Below, piece by piece: positions 17,660 to 26,447 of a stretch of DNA of 53,679 nucleotides. How positions within the stretch are numbered: the stretch's first letter is position 1; every line of letters starts with the position of its first letter. The stretch covers positions 1 through 53,679 of the forward strand of contig JAKLKA010000038.1 in assembly GCA_023150915.1 (NCBI GenBank). Reading direction: 5' to 3'. The DNA is from Polyangiaceae bacterium (GTDB lineage Bacteria; Myxococcota_A; Polyangia; Polyangiales; Polyangiaceae). The position numbers were made by a program, and so were the translations under genes. The notes under the pieces are model-generated. The model saw nothing but the letters and a program-made list of their open reading frames with translations. It made no database searches and was not told where the DNA came from.

Positions 17660-20098
17660 GTGTCGCTGAGCGTCGGCCAGACGGTCCTCGGGCGCTATCG
17701 CGTCGAGTCGCAGCGCGAGCTCGGACCCGGAGTCGTGATCGGGCACGGCGTCGGCGAGGGCGCCGAGGTGACCCTGGTGGCGGTCGCTGGCGTCGACGCG
17801 CGGGACGGCGCGCAGGAAAGCTGCGAGCGAGCGCTCGAGGCCCACCAGCGCTACCGCATCGGCGCCGCCGGCATCGCCCGCCCGGTGGGCGTGGGCATCG
17901 AAGCCGGCGCGCTCGTCCTCGTCTACGAGCGCAAGCTGCCGGCCACCGTCGCCGAGCGGCTGGGAGCGTCACCCGCCGACATCGGCAACATGCTCACCCA
18001 GATCGCTGCGGCCCTTGGCCCGCTGCACGACCAGGGGATCGCCTTCGGGTTGCTCGACGCCAGCCTGATCCGCGTGGGCGCCGACGGCGTGAGCCTGGAA
18101 GGGTTCGCGCTCGAGCCACTGGTGCGCGAGCTCTCGGGCGCCCGGGCGTCGATCATTCCTCCCGGGCATCGCGCACCCGAGCACGAGGGCGCCAGCCCCG
18201 AGCCCGCATCGCCGGCTTCCGACGTATTCGCGCTGGGGGTCATCGCCACCGAGCTGATCATCGGCAGACCGCTGCGACCCGCTGACGCGCGGCCCACGCC
18301 GCGAGCCTGCGGGACCGACGTGAGCGATGACGTCGAGGCGCTGATCGGCAAGGCCGTGGCCCGATCCCCGGCGGCTCGGCCGATGGACGTCGCGGCCTTT
18401 GCGCAGGCGCTCGCCGAGACCCTGCTTCGGCCCCACGCTCCGCTCGGATCTGCGCCGGACGCGTCGCCGCCCGTAGGCGACGCCCCTCCGCCCTGGGTGG
18501 CCCCGCCGCCGGTCGCGCCGCCGCCGCCGCCCGCGGCGCCCGCACCCTTGCCCCGCCCGCCGCCGCGCGACTCCCTTCCCCCCGGAGCACTGAAGGGCGG
18601 AAGTGCGCTCTCGCTCTTGGCGCTGATCGGCGGCGGACTGGTGATCTTGCTGGGGGTGGGCGGCCTGTTCGCCTACTCGCTGCTGCGGCCGCCGCCGCCC
18701 GCCACCCCCGCGACCGCCACCGCCGTCGCGACTCTGCCGCCCCCCCCGCCTGCGGCGCCACCGGAGCCAACGGCGCCCGACGCTGCTCTGCCCGCCGAGC
18801 CCGACGCGGGTGAGCCGACGACCGAGCCCGACGCGGCGCTGCCGCCGCCCAGCACCGGTCCGCGTCTGGCGCTGAGCGGCGACACCCAGTCGCCACTGCC
18901 CGTGACCCCCGACGTGCCGGTGTGGGGCAGCGACAAGGCGCTGGTCACGCTGGTGGTGTTCGGAGATCTCGAGTGCCCCCACACGCGGCGCGCCTATCGC
19001 GGCATCGAATCGATCCTGCGCACGTACCCGAGCGAGGTCCGCGTCGCGTTCCGGCATCGACCCCTGGCCATCCATTCGCGGGCGCGCGATGCCGCGAAGG
19101 TCGCCGTGGGGCTGCGTCGCGAGCTGGGCGAGGCAGCGTTCTGGCGCTTCATGGCGCAGGCGGCGGCCACCACCCATGACGCCAACAAGATCGAGCTCGC
19201 CAAGTGGGTCACCGCCGCCGGTGGCCGTGAGGCCCGGATCGAAGGCTGGCTGGCCGATGCCGACGTCGACAGCGAGGTCGGTCGCGATCTGGTCCTGGCG
19301 GCGCTGTTCGACGTGCGCCAGACGCCGACCTTCTTCGTCAACGGTCTGCGCGCGGAGGGCTTCTCGACCCACGATGACCTGCGGCGCGTGGTCGAGAAAG
19401 AGCTGGCCTCGACCCGAAGCCTGCTGGCGCTGGGCACCGCCCCGAGCGAGCTGTACGCCGCGCGCGTGCGCAAGAACCTGATGGGTCTCGGGAAAGACGT
19501 CGCCGAGCGCAGCTGCCCCGCCGTGGGGTCGTCTCCGGTGCGGGGGGCGCCCGACGCGCTGGTGACCGTGGTCGAGTTCTCGGAGTTCGAGTGCCCGTTC
19601 TGCAAGCGCGCCCAGCCCACGCTCGACACGCTGCTCGCCCGACACGGTGGCGACCTGCGCATCGTCTGGAAGAACTTCCCGCTCGATCACCACACGCGCG
19701 CGCGGCCCGCCGCAGCCTTTGCCCTCGAGGTGTTCGAGCGCGGCGGCCCGACCAAGTTCTGGAAGGCCCACGACTTGCTGTTCGGCACCCAGAGTGACCT
19801 GGGCGACCCGGCGCTGCAGTCGCTGGCGGGTCAGCTGGGCATGCCGGCGGGCCCGCTGCTCGACGCCGCCAAGGCCCGGGTGAACGATCCGAAGATCGAC
19901 GCCGACGCGCGCCTCGGTCACAAGCTGGGGGTGCGCGGGACCCCGGCGTTCTTCATCAACGGCCGGTCGCTCAGCGGGGCGCAGCCCCTGGAGAAATTCG
20001 AAGCCGTGATCAAGGAAGAGCTCGAGAGTGCCCGCGGGCTGGTTTCGGGCGGCACGCCGCGGGCCCGGGTGTACGACGCGCTGTGCGGCGTTCGCTGA
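17660..20098 (+). CDS. pseudokinase-membrane-tandem DsbA-like fusion protein
   Basis: An 812-residue protein. Residues 1 to about 260 align by eye with a Ser/Thr kinase (QTVLGRYRVESQ, then RAPEHEG...SDVFALGVIATELIIGRPL), but the VAIK Lys, HRD and DFG motifs are missing (IAFGLLDASLIRV stands in for the catalytic loop), so it is a pseudokinase. A Pro-rich linker and one membrane helix (about 312-341) lead to two thioredoxin-fold domains of the DsbA type. The first has CPHT near residue 438, with the second Cys lost; the second has an intact CPFC near 645. Both have a cis-Pro loop (QTPTFFVNG, RGTPAFFING). Topology suggests the DsbA domains lie outside the inner membrane. GTG 17651 is an alternative start. 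Confidence 0.85.
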   Translation: MSLSVGQTVLGRYRVESQRELGPGVVIGHGVGEGAEVTLVAVAGVDARDGAQESCERALEAHQRYRIGAAGIARPVGVGIEAGALVLVYERKLPATVAERLGASPADIGNMLTQIAAALGPLHDQGIAFGLLDASLIRVGADGVSLEGFALEPLVRELSGARASIIPPGHRAPEHEGASPEPASPASDVFALGVIATELIIGRPLRPADARPTPRACGTDVSDDVEALIGKAVARSPAARPMDVAAFAQALAETLLRPHAPLGSAPDASPPVGDAPPPWVAPPPVAPPPPPAAPAPLPRPPPRDSLPPGALKGGSALSLLALIGGGLVILLGVGGLFAYSLLRPPPPATPATATAVATLPPPPPAAPPEPTAPDAALPAEPDAGEPTTEPDAALPPPSTGPRLALSGDTQSPLPVTPDVPVWGSDKALVTLVVFGDLECPHTRRAYRGIESILRTYPSEVRVAFRHRPLAIHSRARDAAKVAVGLRRELGEAAFWRFMAQAAATTHDANKIELAKWVTAAGGREARIEGWLADADVDSEVGRDLVLAALFDVRQTPTFFVNGLRAEGFSTHDDLRRVVEKELASTRSLLALGTAPSELYAARVRKNLMGLGKDVAERSCPAVGSSPVRGAPDALVTVVEFSEFECPFCKRAQPTLDTLLARHGGDLRIVWKNFPLDHHTRARPAAAFALEVFERGGPTKFWKAHDLLFGTQSDLGDPALQSLAGQLGMPAGPLLDAAKARVNDPKIDADARLGHKLGVRGTPAFFINGRSLSGAQPLEKFEAVIKEELESARGLVSGGTPRARVYDALCGVR

Positions 20099-20134
20099 CG
20101 GCCGAGCCGTGGTAAGAGCGGCACCGAGGGCCCC

Positions 20135-21754
20135 GTGTCGAGTGAAGCGGTTCAGCGCGCGTCGGTGCCGCCGGCCGCTCGTTCTCTCGGGCCCATCGAC
20201 GCGGTGATGCAGGCCGAAGAGGCCGCCCGCGCCCGGGTGTTCTTCCGAAGCCTGGCCGTGATCATGGTGGTGCTCGAGGCGGCGCTGCCGTTCTTGCCCG
20301 GGGCTGACTGGCTTCGGGCCACCACCTCGGTGCTCGCCGGCGCGGTCTTGCTGGTGTCGCTGGTCACACTCTACGTGCTCCGCCACGACGCGCGGTGGAC
20401 GCCGCGCTTGATGGCCACGGTGGGCGTCGTCGACGCCCTGCTCGGCGTCGGCATCATCTACTACCTCGGGACCTTCTCGGCGGCCGCGGCGGTGTTCACC
20501 GTCGGTGTCTACTTCTTCGGGCTGGGCAGCAGTCGCGGCGCGGCGTTCGCCGTCTACCTGGTCGGCGCGCTGCTCTACTTCGCCGTGTCGGCGGCCATCG
20601 CGCTCGGCATCTTGCCCGACGAGAGCCTGTTCTCTGCCAGCCACGCCGGTGCCGCCTCGCGCTGGTACCGCGTGGCGATGATGCAGCTGGTGTTCGGTAT
20701 GACGTTCTACCTGGCGCGCAGCAGCCGGCGTGCCACCGAGACCGCGGTGTCGCGGGCGCAGCAGGTGCGCCACACGCTGAAGCAGCGTGACGCGCAGTTG
20801 AACGAGGCGCGTCACGAGCTGGACTGGGCCCTGCGCACCGGCGAGGGCTACATGTCGGGCCAGGCCCTGGGCAAGTACCAGATCGACGAGCTGGTCGGCC
20901 GCGGCGGCATGGGCGAGGTCTACGCGGCGCGCGACAGCGCCACGGGGCGAAAGGTCGCGCTCAAGCTGCTGCACCCGAACATGGTGGAAAACCAGGAATA
21001 TGTGCAGCGTTTCATGCGTGAGGCGCAGGCGGCGGCGGCCGTGCCCAGTGAGCACGTGGCCGAGGTGTTCGAGGTCGGCCTCACGCCCTATGGCGGCCCG
21101 TTCATCGCCATGGAGCTGCTCGAGGGGCACGACCTGGCGTGGTACCTGCGTCGCACGCCCAGCCTGCCGCTGGACACCGTGGTCACCATGGTCGAGCACG
21201 CGGCCCGCGCGCTCGCTGCCGTCCGGCAAGCGGGCGTCGTGCACCGCGACCTGAAGCCCGCGAACCTGTTCTTGGTGGACTCGCTTCCGCAGAAGTGGAA
21301 GGTGCTCGACTTCGGCCTGTCCAAGATCCAGGGCGGGGTCGCGCTGACCCGCGAGGTCGCGGTGGGCACCCCGCAGTACATGCCGCCCGAGCAGGCCCAG
21401 GGGCTGCCGGTCGACCACCGCGCGGATCTGTATGCGCTGGCAGCCATTGCCTATCGCGGGATCACCGGCCAGCCGCCCTTCGTGGGGGACGACATCGGTC
21501 CGCTGTTGCTCGACGTGATCTACACCCAGCCGCAACAGCCCGGGGCCTTCACCAAGATCCCGGTCGAGGTCGAGCTGGTGCTGGCCATTGCCCTGGCCAA
21601 GAAGCCGGAAGATCGCTTCGCCAAGGTCGAGGACTTCGCGGCTGCGATGCGCGCGGCCAGCGCCGGCGCCTTGGACGACGCGACCTCGGCCAAGGGCTGG
21701 CAGCTGGTGAAGCTTCACCCCTGGGGCTCCACGCGGCGGCGAAGCGCCCGCTGA
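20135..21754 (+). CDS. polytopic membrane Ser/Thr protein kinase
   Basis: A 539-residue kinase, GTG start, with the kinase domain at the C-terminus. About six hydrophobic segments fill residues 37-195, followed by a short coiled coil (RAQQVRHTLKQRDAQLNEAR). The kinase has GRGGMGEV (255-262), the ATP Lys277, HRDLKPAN (370-377), DFG (392-394) and PPEQ, so it should be active. The membrane part could sense a signal in the envelope, although no ligand-binding domain is recognised. It starts 36 bases after the pseudokinase-DsbA gene in the same direction, so the two may be co-transcribed and act on one pathway. Confidence 0.9.
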   Translation: MSSEAVQRASVPPAARSLGPIDAVMQAEEAARARVFFRSLAVIMVVLEAALPFLPGADWLRATTSVLAGAVLLVSLVTLYVLRHDARWTPRLMATVGVVDALLGVGIIYYLGTFSAAAAVFTVGVYFFGLGSSRGAAFAVYLVGALLYFAVSAAIALGILPDESLFSASHAGAASRWYRVAMMQLVFGMTFYLARSSRRATETAVSRAQQVRHTLKQRDAQLNEARHELDWALRTGEGYMSGQALGKYQIDELVGRGGMGEVYAARDSATGRKVALKLLHPNMVENQEYVQRFMREAQAAAAVPSEHVAEVFEVGLTPYGGPFIAMELLEGHDLAWYLRRTPSLPLDTVVTMVEHAARALAAVRQAGVVHRDLKPANLFLVDSLPQKWKVLDFGLSKIQGGVALTREVAVGTPQYMPPEQAQGLPVDHRADLYALAAIAYRGITGQPPFVGDDIGPLLLDVIYTQPQQPGAFTKIPVEVELVLAIALAKKPEDRFAKVEDFAAAMRAASAGALDDATSAKGWQLVKLHPWGSTRRRSAR

Positions 21755-21769
21755 GCGGGAAGCGCCGGT

Positions 21770-22741
21770 TCAGAGCCGGATTTCGACGTGGGTCTGGCGG
21801 CGCAGGCTGTCGAGCCAGCTCTTGCGCGCCTTGCCCATCTTCTCGAGGTACACCCGCTCGCCCAGCTCGTTCTTCGCCTCTTCGAAGCTGGGCAGCTCGG
21901 TCTCGTCGCGCGCCATCAGCTTCAGCACGAAGTACGAGTCCCCCACCCGCACCGCGCTCGAGACCTGCCCCGGCTCGAGGTTCATCAGCGCGGCGTCCAG
22001 CGGCGGCGCCAGCCGACCCGGGCTCAGCGGGCCCAGCTCGCCGCCGCGGTGGCGCGTGCCCGCGTCGTCGGACTTGTCGATGGCCAGCGCGCGAAAGTCG
22101 GCTCCGGACCGAGCCTGTGCGGCGACGGACTCGGCGAGCGCACGCTTCTCTTTGGCAGCGGCCTTGTCGCCCGTCGGGACGTCGATGCGGATCCAGGCGG
22201 CGCGAAAGCCGAGCCGCTTGCGCTCGTCCATCACCAGCCGGCGATACATGGTGCGCACGTCTTCGTCGGTGACGCGAATGCGGCCCTGGACGCGCAGGTT
22301 GAGCAGCTTGGCCTCGAGCACCTGGCGGCGGATCTCGGTCCGGTAGGCCTTCTCGTCCAGTCCGCTCTTGGCGGCCTCGGCCACCAGCTTGTCCACGCTG
22401 ATGCCGTTTTGCGAGGCCACGCGCCCGATGGCGTCGTCGACCTCTTTGGGGTCCACCACCAGCTTCGACCGGTTCGCCGCCCGAGCCTGCAGCTCTTCGT
22501 CGACCATGCGCTCGAGCACGTTCTTGTAGGTCTGCGAGATGGCGGCGTTGCGCTGCGCGCCCGCCGGCACCTCAGAGTGGATCTTCACCAGGAACGGCCG
22601 CGCGCGGGTCACGACGTCGCTCAGCAAGATGGCCCGCTCACCCACCACCGCCACCACCTTCTCGATCACGGTGGCGTTCGCCGCCGGCGCCAGGGTGGCG
22701 ACGGCGCAGGCGAAGAGCGTGGTGCTGAGCAGGCGACGCAT
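21770..22741 (-). CDS. surA: SurA-like periplasmic peptidyl-prolyl isomerase
   Basis: A 323-residue periplasmic chaperone. The start is the Met of MRRLLSTTLFACAVATLAPA, giving a signal peptide cut near ANA-TVIEK. The N-terminal chaperone region VIEKVVAVVGERAILLSDV and the ERMVDEELQARAANR helix are typical of SurA. One parvulin-type isomerase domain lies at about residues 190-290 (DKSDDAGTRHRGGELGPLSP, then NLEPGQVSSAVRVGDSYFVL). E. coli SurA has two such domains, so this is a shorter version. It would assist outer-membrane protein folding. It is convergent with the kinase gene. Confidence 0.88.
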   Translation of the reverse strand: MRRLLSTTLFACAVATLAPAANATVIEKVVAVVGERAILLSDVVTRARPFLVKIHSEVPAGAQRNAAISQTYKNVLERMVDEELQARAANRSKLVVDPKEVDDAIGRVASQNGISVDKLVAEAAKSGLDEKAYRTEIRRQVLEAKLLNLRVQGRIRVTDEDVRTMYRRLVMDERKRLGFRAAWIRIDVPTGDKAAAKEKRALAESVAAQARSGADFRALAIDKSDDAGTRHRGGELGPLSPGRLAPPLDAALMNLEPGQVSSAVRVGDSYFVLKLMARDETELPSFEEAKNELGERVYLEKMGKARKSWLDSLRRQTHVEIRL

Positions 22742-22836
22742 GCGAGCCGCGGACGAATACCATGGCCCGCGCGGGGTGAAAGTGGAATCTGCCTTGCCGT
22801 CCGCACCGCTGCCAGAGAGTGAACCGCCAAGGCGCA

Positions 22837-22877
22837 AAGGGCGCCAAGGAATGAAGGGTGTGGAGCTTGGCGCCCTT
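22837..22877. repeat. perfect 12-bp inverted repeat, possible dispersed element or terminator
   Basis: AAGGGCGCCAAG (22837-22848) and CTTGGCGCCCTT (22866-22877) form a perfect 12-bp stem with a 17-base loop. It sits 45 bases after the stop of the minus-strand lipoprotein gene and could end its transcript. Just to the left GCCAAGGCG repeats part of the same motif. Sequences of this GCCAAGG type are, as I recall, scattered in the intergenic DNA of several bacterial phyla. Confidence 0.5.
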
Positions 22878-22922
22878 GGCTCTTTTGCTCTTGGTCCGCT
22901 TCGGCCGTTGCCGGAAGCAGCG

Positions 22923-23462
22923 CTACCGCCGCATGTGCTCGCGATCGGTGGTCAGCACGTAGAAGTCCCGCGGCCAGTGCCGGACGTAAGTCACGCGCAC
23001 GACCTGGGCGCCATCGTCCGGATCCACGCTGTCACTCAGCGTGCCGACGACCCGCACCAGCGAGCCGGCGCCCACGCTCTTCGGGCCGATGTCGTCGTCC
23101 CCGCTCAGCCGGGCAAGCGCGTGGACCACCGCGTGCTCGCGATCGCTGACCGTGACTCGACAGGTGTCTTCGTCGGACGTGTCGCACAGGTTTCGCGGCT
23201 CGAGGGCGCGCACGCTCAGCGTCAGGTCGGCGTTGCCCCCGGGCCCCGGGTGCCGGGTCTTGACCACGCCGAACAGCGTCACCGCCTTGCCCTTCCACTC
23301 GTCGGGCGTGCGCTGCGCCATCACCGGGTCGTATTCCTTCGCGCGGGCGACTGCCGCTTCTTCGTCGCTGAGTGGTGAATAGACCCGCGAGTGGCCGTAG
23401 AGACCCGGCGAGTGACAACCGGCGAGAGCGAGACCGAGAAGGCAAAGACCGCGAACGCTCAT
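22923..23462 (-). CDS. lipoprotein of unknown function
   Basis: A 179-residue protein starting MSVRGLCLLGLALAGCHSPG, with lipobox LALAGC. The body (EWKGKAVTLFGVVKTRHPGP, then VGAGSLVRVVGTLSDSVDP) suggests a small beta-barrel of the OB type, as in Slp-like or nucleic-acid-binding-like lipoproteins, but I cannot name a family. It has two Cys in CDTSDEDTC that could form a disulfide. The start six codons upstream would precede the signal peptide and is less likely. Confidence 0.72.
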   Translation of the reverse strand: MSVRGLCLLGLALAGCHSPGLYGHSRVYSPLSDEEAAVARAKEYDPVMAQRTPDEWKGKAVTLFGVVKTRHPGPGGNADLTLSVRALEPRNLCDTSDEDTCRVTVSDREHAVVHALARLSGDDDIGPKSVGAGSLVRVVGTLSDSVDPDDGAQVVRVTYVRHWPRDFYVLTTDREHMRR

Positions 23463-23496
23463 GGAGCCTGGAAGTATCACGACGCATCGAAGGGAG

Positions 23497-25518
23497 CTAG
23501 CGCGCCAGAGCGGCGGGCCGGTCGTCGCGGCGCCGTCGTCGCCGGGGGGCGAGGCGGCCGAACGCGCGCAAGCCGAGCTCGATCGCGAGCAGCCCGAGCA
23601 ACACCAGCGCGATCTCCGACGAGGCGTCCACCTGACTCTCGACGCCGCTGGTGACGACGCGCTCGTCGCTCTGGTCGGGTTCGCGTGGGGCGGTGGTGAT
23701 CTCGGCGGGGTCCAGGGTCACGATGCGCTGCTCGGCGGCGCCCTCGACCAGCACGCGGTAGCGACCGACCAGGCCCGGAACGAACGCGCGCTCCGCATCG
23801 CGTCCCGCAACGGTCTCGTGCGCCAGCGGTCCGCGTGGGCCCTCGACCTCGACCCGTGTGCCGGGCGGAAACGACCAAGGGGTGCCCGCGACGCTGCGCC
23901 GCGGACCGGCGCGACGCTCGGCTTGCTCGATCACGTGCTCGAGCAGCGCCAGGAAACCCGGACGCAGCCCGAAGTCACTGTGGTCCGGCGACGCCGGCAC
24001 TGAAACCGTGAGCGCAAGCCCGCGCCCCAGGCTCTTTTCGAGCATGAACGGCTGCCCGTCGTCCCACCGCGCCAGCACCTTGGCGCCGGGGGGCAGCGCT
24101 GCCTCGAGCCGCACGCGCCCGCGGGGTGCAAGGCTCGACAAGCTTGCTCCGGGCGCGCCCAACCACGCAACGCTCGCCGCGTCCACGCCGCTCGACTTGG
24201 TCGTGGTCCAAGACAGGGCGCCGCTGACGAACGGTTCGAGCGAGGTGCCCAGCTGAACGCTCTCGGCGCGCGGACCGAGCAAGGCCAGCGCCACGCCGCC
24301 GTGCTCGAGCCATTCGACCAGCGCCGCGCGCGCTTCGGGGCCGAGACCTCCGGGGTCGTCGAGCACCAGCGCCGAGAAGCGCTCGAGCTCTTTGCGATCG
24401 TCGGGCAGGCTGGGCAGTGGCTTCACGCCCACGTCGAGCGCCAGCGCTTCGAGCGCTTGCTCGACGACCGTGGCGCCGCCAGTGGTGGCGCTCGAGGTTG
24501 CCATGTCGGACAGCACCGCCAGGCCCAGGCTCTGAGTCTCGGGCGCGACCGGCGCTCGGTCGTCTTCCGCGATGGCGTCTTTTCCCGAGAGCTGAGCGTC
24601 CAGGCCGGCACCGAGGATCGACGGCTCGAGCGAGACGCTCTGCTCACCCGCGCGGGCGTCGAGCTTGGCGCTGGCGACCACCTCTCCCGTCTTTGCCGGG
24701 GGAGCGCCCGCGTCGGGCAGAGGCGCGGCTTTGGTGCTCACAGCGAGCTCGAGCGAGCGCCCGCGCGCCGCCTGGGCCGACGAACAGGCAATGGTGGCGC
24801 TGACTCGCCGACCGTGGCTCACCGCCGAGACCACCGCGCAGTCGTCGACGGCCTTGCGCAGCGCGGCCAGGGGCGCCCAGACAGCGGGCTCACCGCTCGG
24901 AATCGAAGCGCCGGCGAAGTCGCTCAGCAGCACGACCCTGCGGTCCACGTGGGGCAGCGGCGTCACCGACGAGCGGGCCAGCTGGACCGCGCCCACCAGA
25001 TCCGTGGGCCGATCCGAGACCTCGAGCGAAGCCAGGGCCCGGCGCGCCGCGTCCAGATCGGTGGTGGCCGACAGGGCGAGCCGCGCCGGCGCGCCGGCCA
25101 GCACCACCGCCACCGCGTCGCCTTCGCGGGCAGCCGCCAAGAGGTCGCGGGCGCCGCTGCGGGCCAGCTCGAAGCGCGATCGTCCCGAGGGGCTCAGGCT
25201 GCGCATGCTGAGCGAGTCGTCGATCACGATCGCCAGCGCCACCGAGCCCCCGCTCTGGCGTGCGATGGACAGCCGCGAGCAGCGCACCAGGGGCGTCGCT
25301 CCGAGCAGGGCGAGCGCCACGATCATCGCCGCCCGAACGCCGAACAGCGCGCGATCTTCCAGCCGGCTACGCTGCCGAGCCACGGGCTCGACCGCCGGGA
25401 CCAGGTGAGCGGGCGGGAACTCGCGCTCGTCGGCGCGCGAGCGGCGCAAGAGGTGCGCCATGAGCGGGGCGACCACGAACACCGCCACGGCCAGGGCCAG
25501 CCCCACCGCGAAGCTCAT
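23497..25518 (-). CDS. BatA-like membrane protein with von Willebrand A domain
   Basis: A 673-residue protein. The start MSFAVGLALAVAVFVVAPLM gives the BatA-type N-terminal membrane segment, then a second one at about residues 60-80. A VWA domain follows, with the metal-site motif DDSLS at 101-104 (IVIDDSLSM) and LSDFAG further on. The middle and C-terminal regions are beta-rich and contain a glutamine amidotransferase-like stretch (SALVLDDPGGLGPEARAALV). A last membrane helix is near the C-terminus, then an Arg-rich tail. Such proteins usually work with a DUF58 protein and a MoxR ATPase. The ATG overlaps the DUF58 stop by four bases. No MoxR gene is nearby. Confidence 0.85.
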   Translation of the reverse strand: MSFAVGLALAVAVFVVAPLMAHLLRRSRADEREFPPAHLVPAVEPVARQRSRLEDRALFGVRAAMIVALALLGATPLVRCSRLSIARQSGGSVALAIVIDDSLSMRSLSPSGRSRFELARSGARDLLAAAREGDAVAVVLAGAPARLALSATTDLDAARRALASLEVSDRPTDLVGAVQLARSSVTPLPHVDRRVVLLSDFAGASIPSGEPAVWAPLAALRKAVDDCAVVSAVSHGRRVSATIACSSAQAARGRSLELAVSTKAAPLPDAGAPPAKTGEVVASAKLDARAGEQSVSLEPSILGAGLDAQLSGKDAIAEDDRAPVAPETQSLGLAVLSDMATSSATTGGATVVEQALEALALDVGVKPLPSLPDDRKELERFSALVLDDPGGLGPEARAALVEWLEHGGVALALLGPRAESVQLGTSLEPFVSGALSWTTTKSSGVDAASVAWLGAPGASLSSLAPRGRVRLEAALPPGAKVLARWDDGQPFMLEKSLGRGLALTVSVPASPDHSDFGLRPGFLALLEHVIEQAERRAGPRRSVAGTPWSFPPGTRVEVEGPRGPLAHETVAGRDAERAFVPGLVGRYRVLVEGAAEQRIVTLDPAEITTAPREPDQSDERVVTSGVESQVDASSEIALVLLGLLAIELGLRAFGRLAPRRRRRRDDRPAALAR

Positions 25519-26447
25519 CGTCCGCCCCCGCCGGCGCCGAGCACGATCTCGCGCACCGTGTTCACGGGCGGCTGGCTGGTCACGCTGTCGATCAGCGTGC
25601 CGCCGCTCTCGGCCAGGCGCTGCTGCCACGCGCTGGCGATGGCCCCAAGGCGCGCGAGGTAGCCCTGCTTGACCAGGCTGGCGTCGGTCTCGACGTGGAA
25701 GTTCCCCTCGCTGGCGAAGAGCCGAACGGGGCCCTCGAGGGCGAAGGTTGCCTCGAGGGGGTCGAGCACGCGCACCGCAATCAGCGTGCGCCCCAGGGAC
25801 GAGAGCGCAGCGAAGCGATCGAGGGTGTGCTCGGGCAAGTCGAGCAGATCGCTGAGCAGCACCACCACCGAGCCGCGGCGGGCGTGGCGCGCCACGCCGG
25901 CAAACGCCCGCTCGGTCGCTGCGCCGTCCAGGCGGAGGTCGCCGCCGGGGCGCACTGTCTCGAGCGCTGCGACCACCCGCTCGAAGGCCTCGCGGCCCCC
26001 CAGCGCGGGCAGGGGCTGTCGCGCGTCGCCGCCGATCCAGTCCAGCGCCACCGGGTCGCCGTTCGAAATCGCGATCCGCGCCAGGGCCGCGGCCACCACC
26101 GCGGCGTACGCCAGCTTGGCCCCGGGGGCGCCCTTGCTGCGAAACGCCATCGAGGCACTGGCGTCCACCACCAGCCGCAGCGTGCGGTCGGTCTCGGTCT
26201 CGAACTGCCGCACCATCAACCGACCGTGTCGCATCAGTGCGTGGCGGTCGATGAAGCGGAGGTCGTCGCCAGGCACATAGGCCCGGTGGCCGCCGAACTC
26301 GACGCCGGCCCCGCGCCGTTGGCTGCGATGGCTGCCGGCGTACACACCGTCGGCCGCCGCGCGCGCGCTGATCCGCAGCGGGGCGAGCTCTCCCCAGTCG
26401 AGCGTCTGCTCGAGGGTGAGCGGCGACTCAGGGCCGGAAGCGCTCAC
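25515..26447 (-). CDS. DUF58 protein with VWA-type metal site
   Basis: A 310-residue protein, GTG start, beginning VSASGPESPLTLEQTLDW. The DUF58 signature is clear: GVEFGGHRAYVPGDDLRFID followed by RHALMRHGRLMVRQFE (residues 48-82). The VWA metal-site motif is DASAS (95-99). DUF58 proteins are partners of MoxR ATPases in envelope or metallochelatase-like chaperone systems. The gene starts 20 bases inside the end of the kelch lipoprotein gene and ends overlapping the BatA-like gene, so the three are likely one transcription unit. Confidence 0.88.
   Translation of the reverse strand: MSASGPESPLTLEQTLDWGELAPLRISARAAADGVYAGSHRSQRRGAGVEFGGHRAYVPGDDLRFIDRHALMRHGRLMVRQFETETDRTLRLVVDASASMAFRSKGAPGAKLAYAAVVAAALARIAISNGDPVALDWIGGDARQPLPALGGREAFERVVAALETVRPGGDLRLDGAATERAFAGVARHARRGSVVVLLSDLLDLPEHTLDRFAALSSLGRTLIAVRVLDPLEATFALEGPVRLFASEGNFHVETDASLVKQGYLARLGAIASAWQQRLAESGGTLIDSVTSQPPVNTVREIVLGAGGGGR

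Noticed and set aside
17969-21718. 1249-codon open frame on the minus strand
   Set aside because: It is the mirror of the pseudokinase-DsbA and membrane kinase genes; its product is Arg/His/Gly-rich with no motif, as expected of antisense frames in high-GC DNA.
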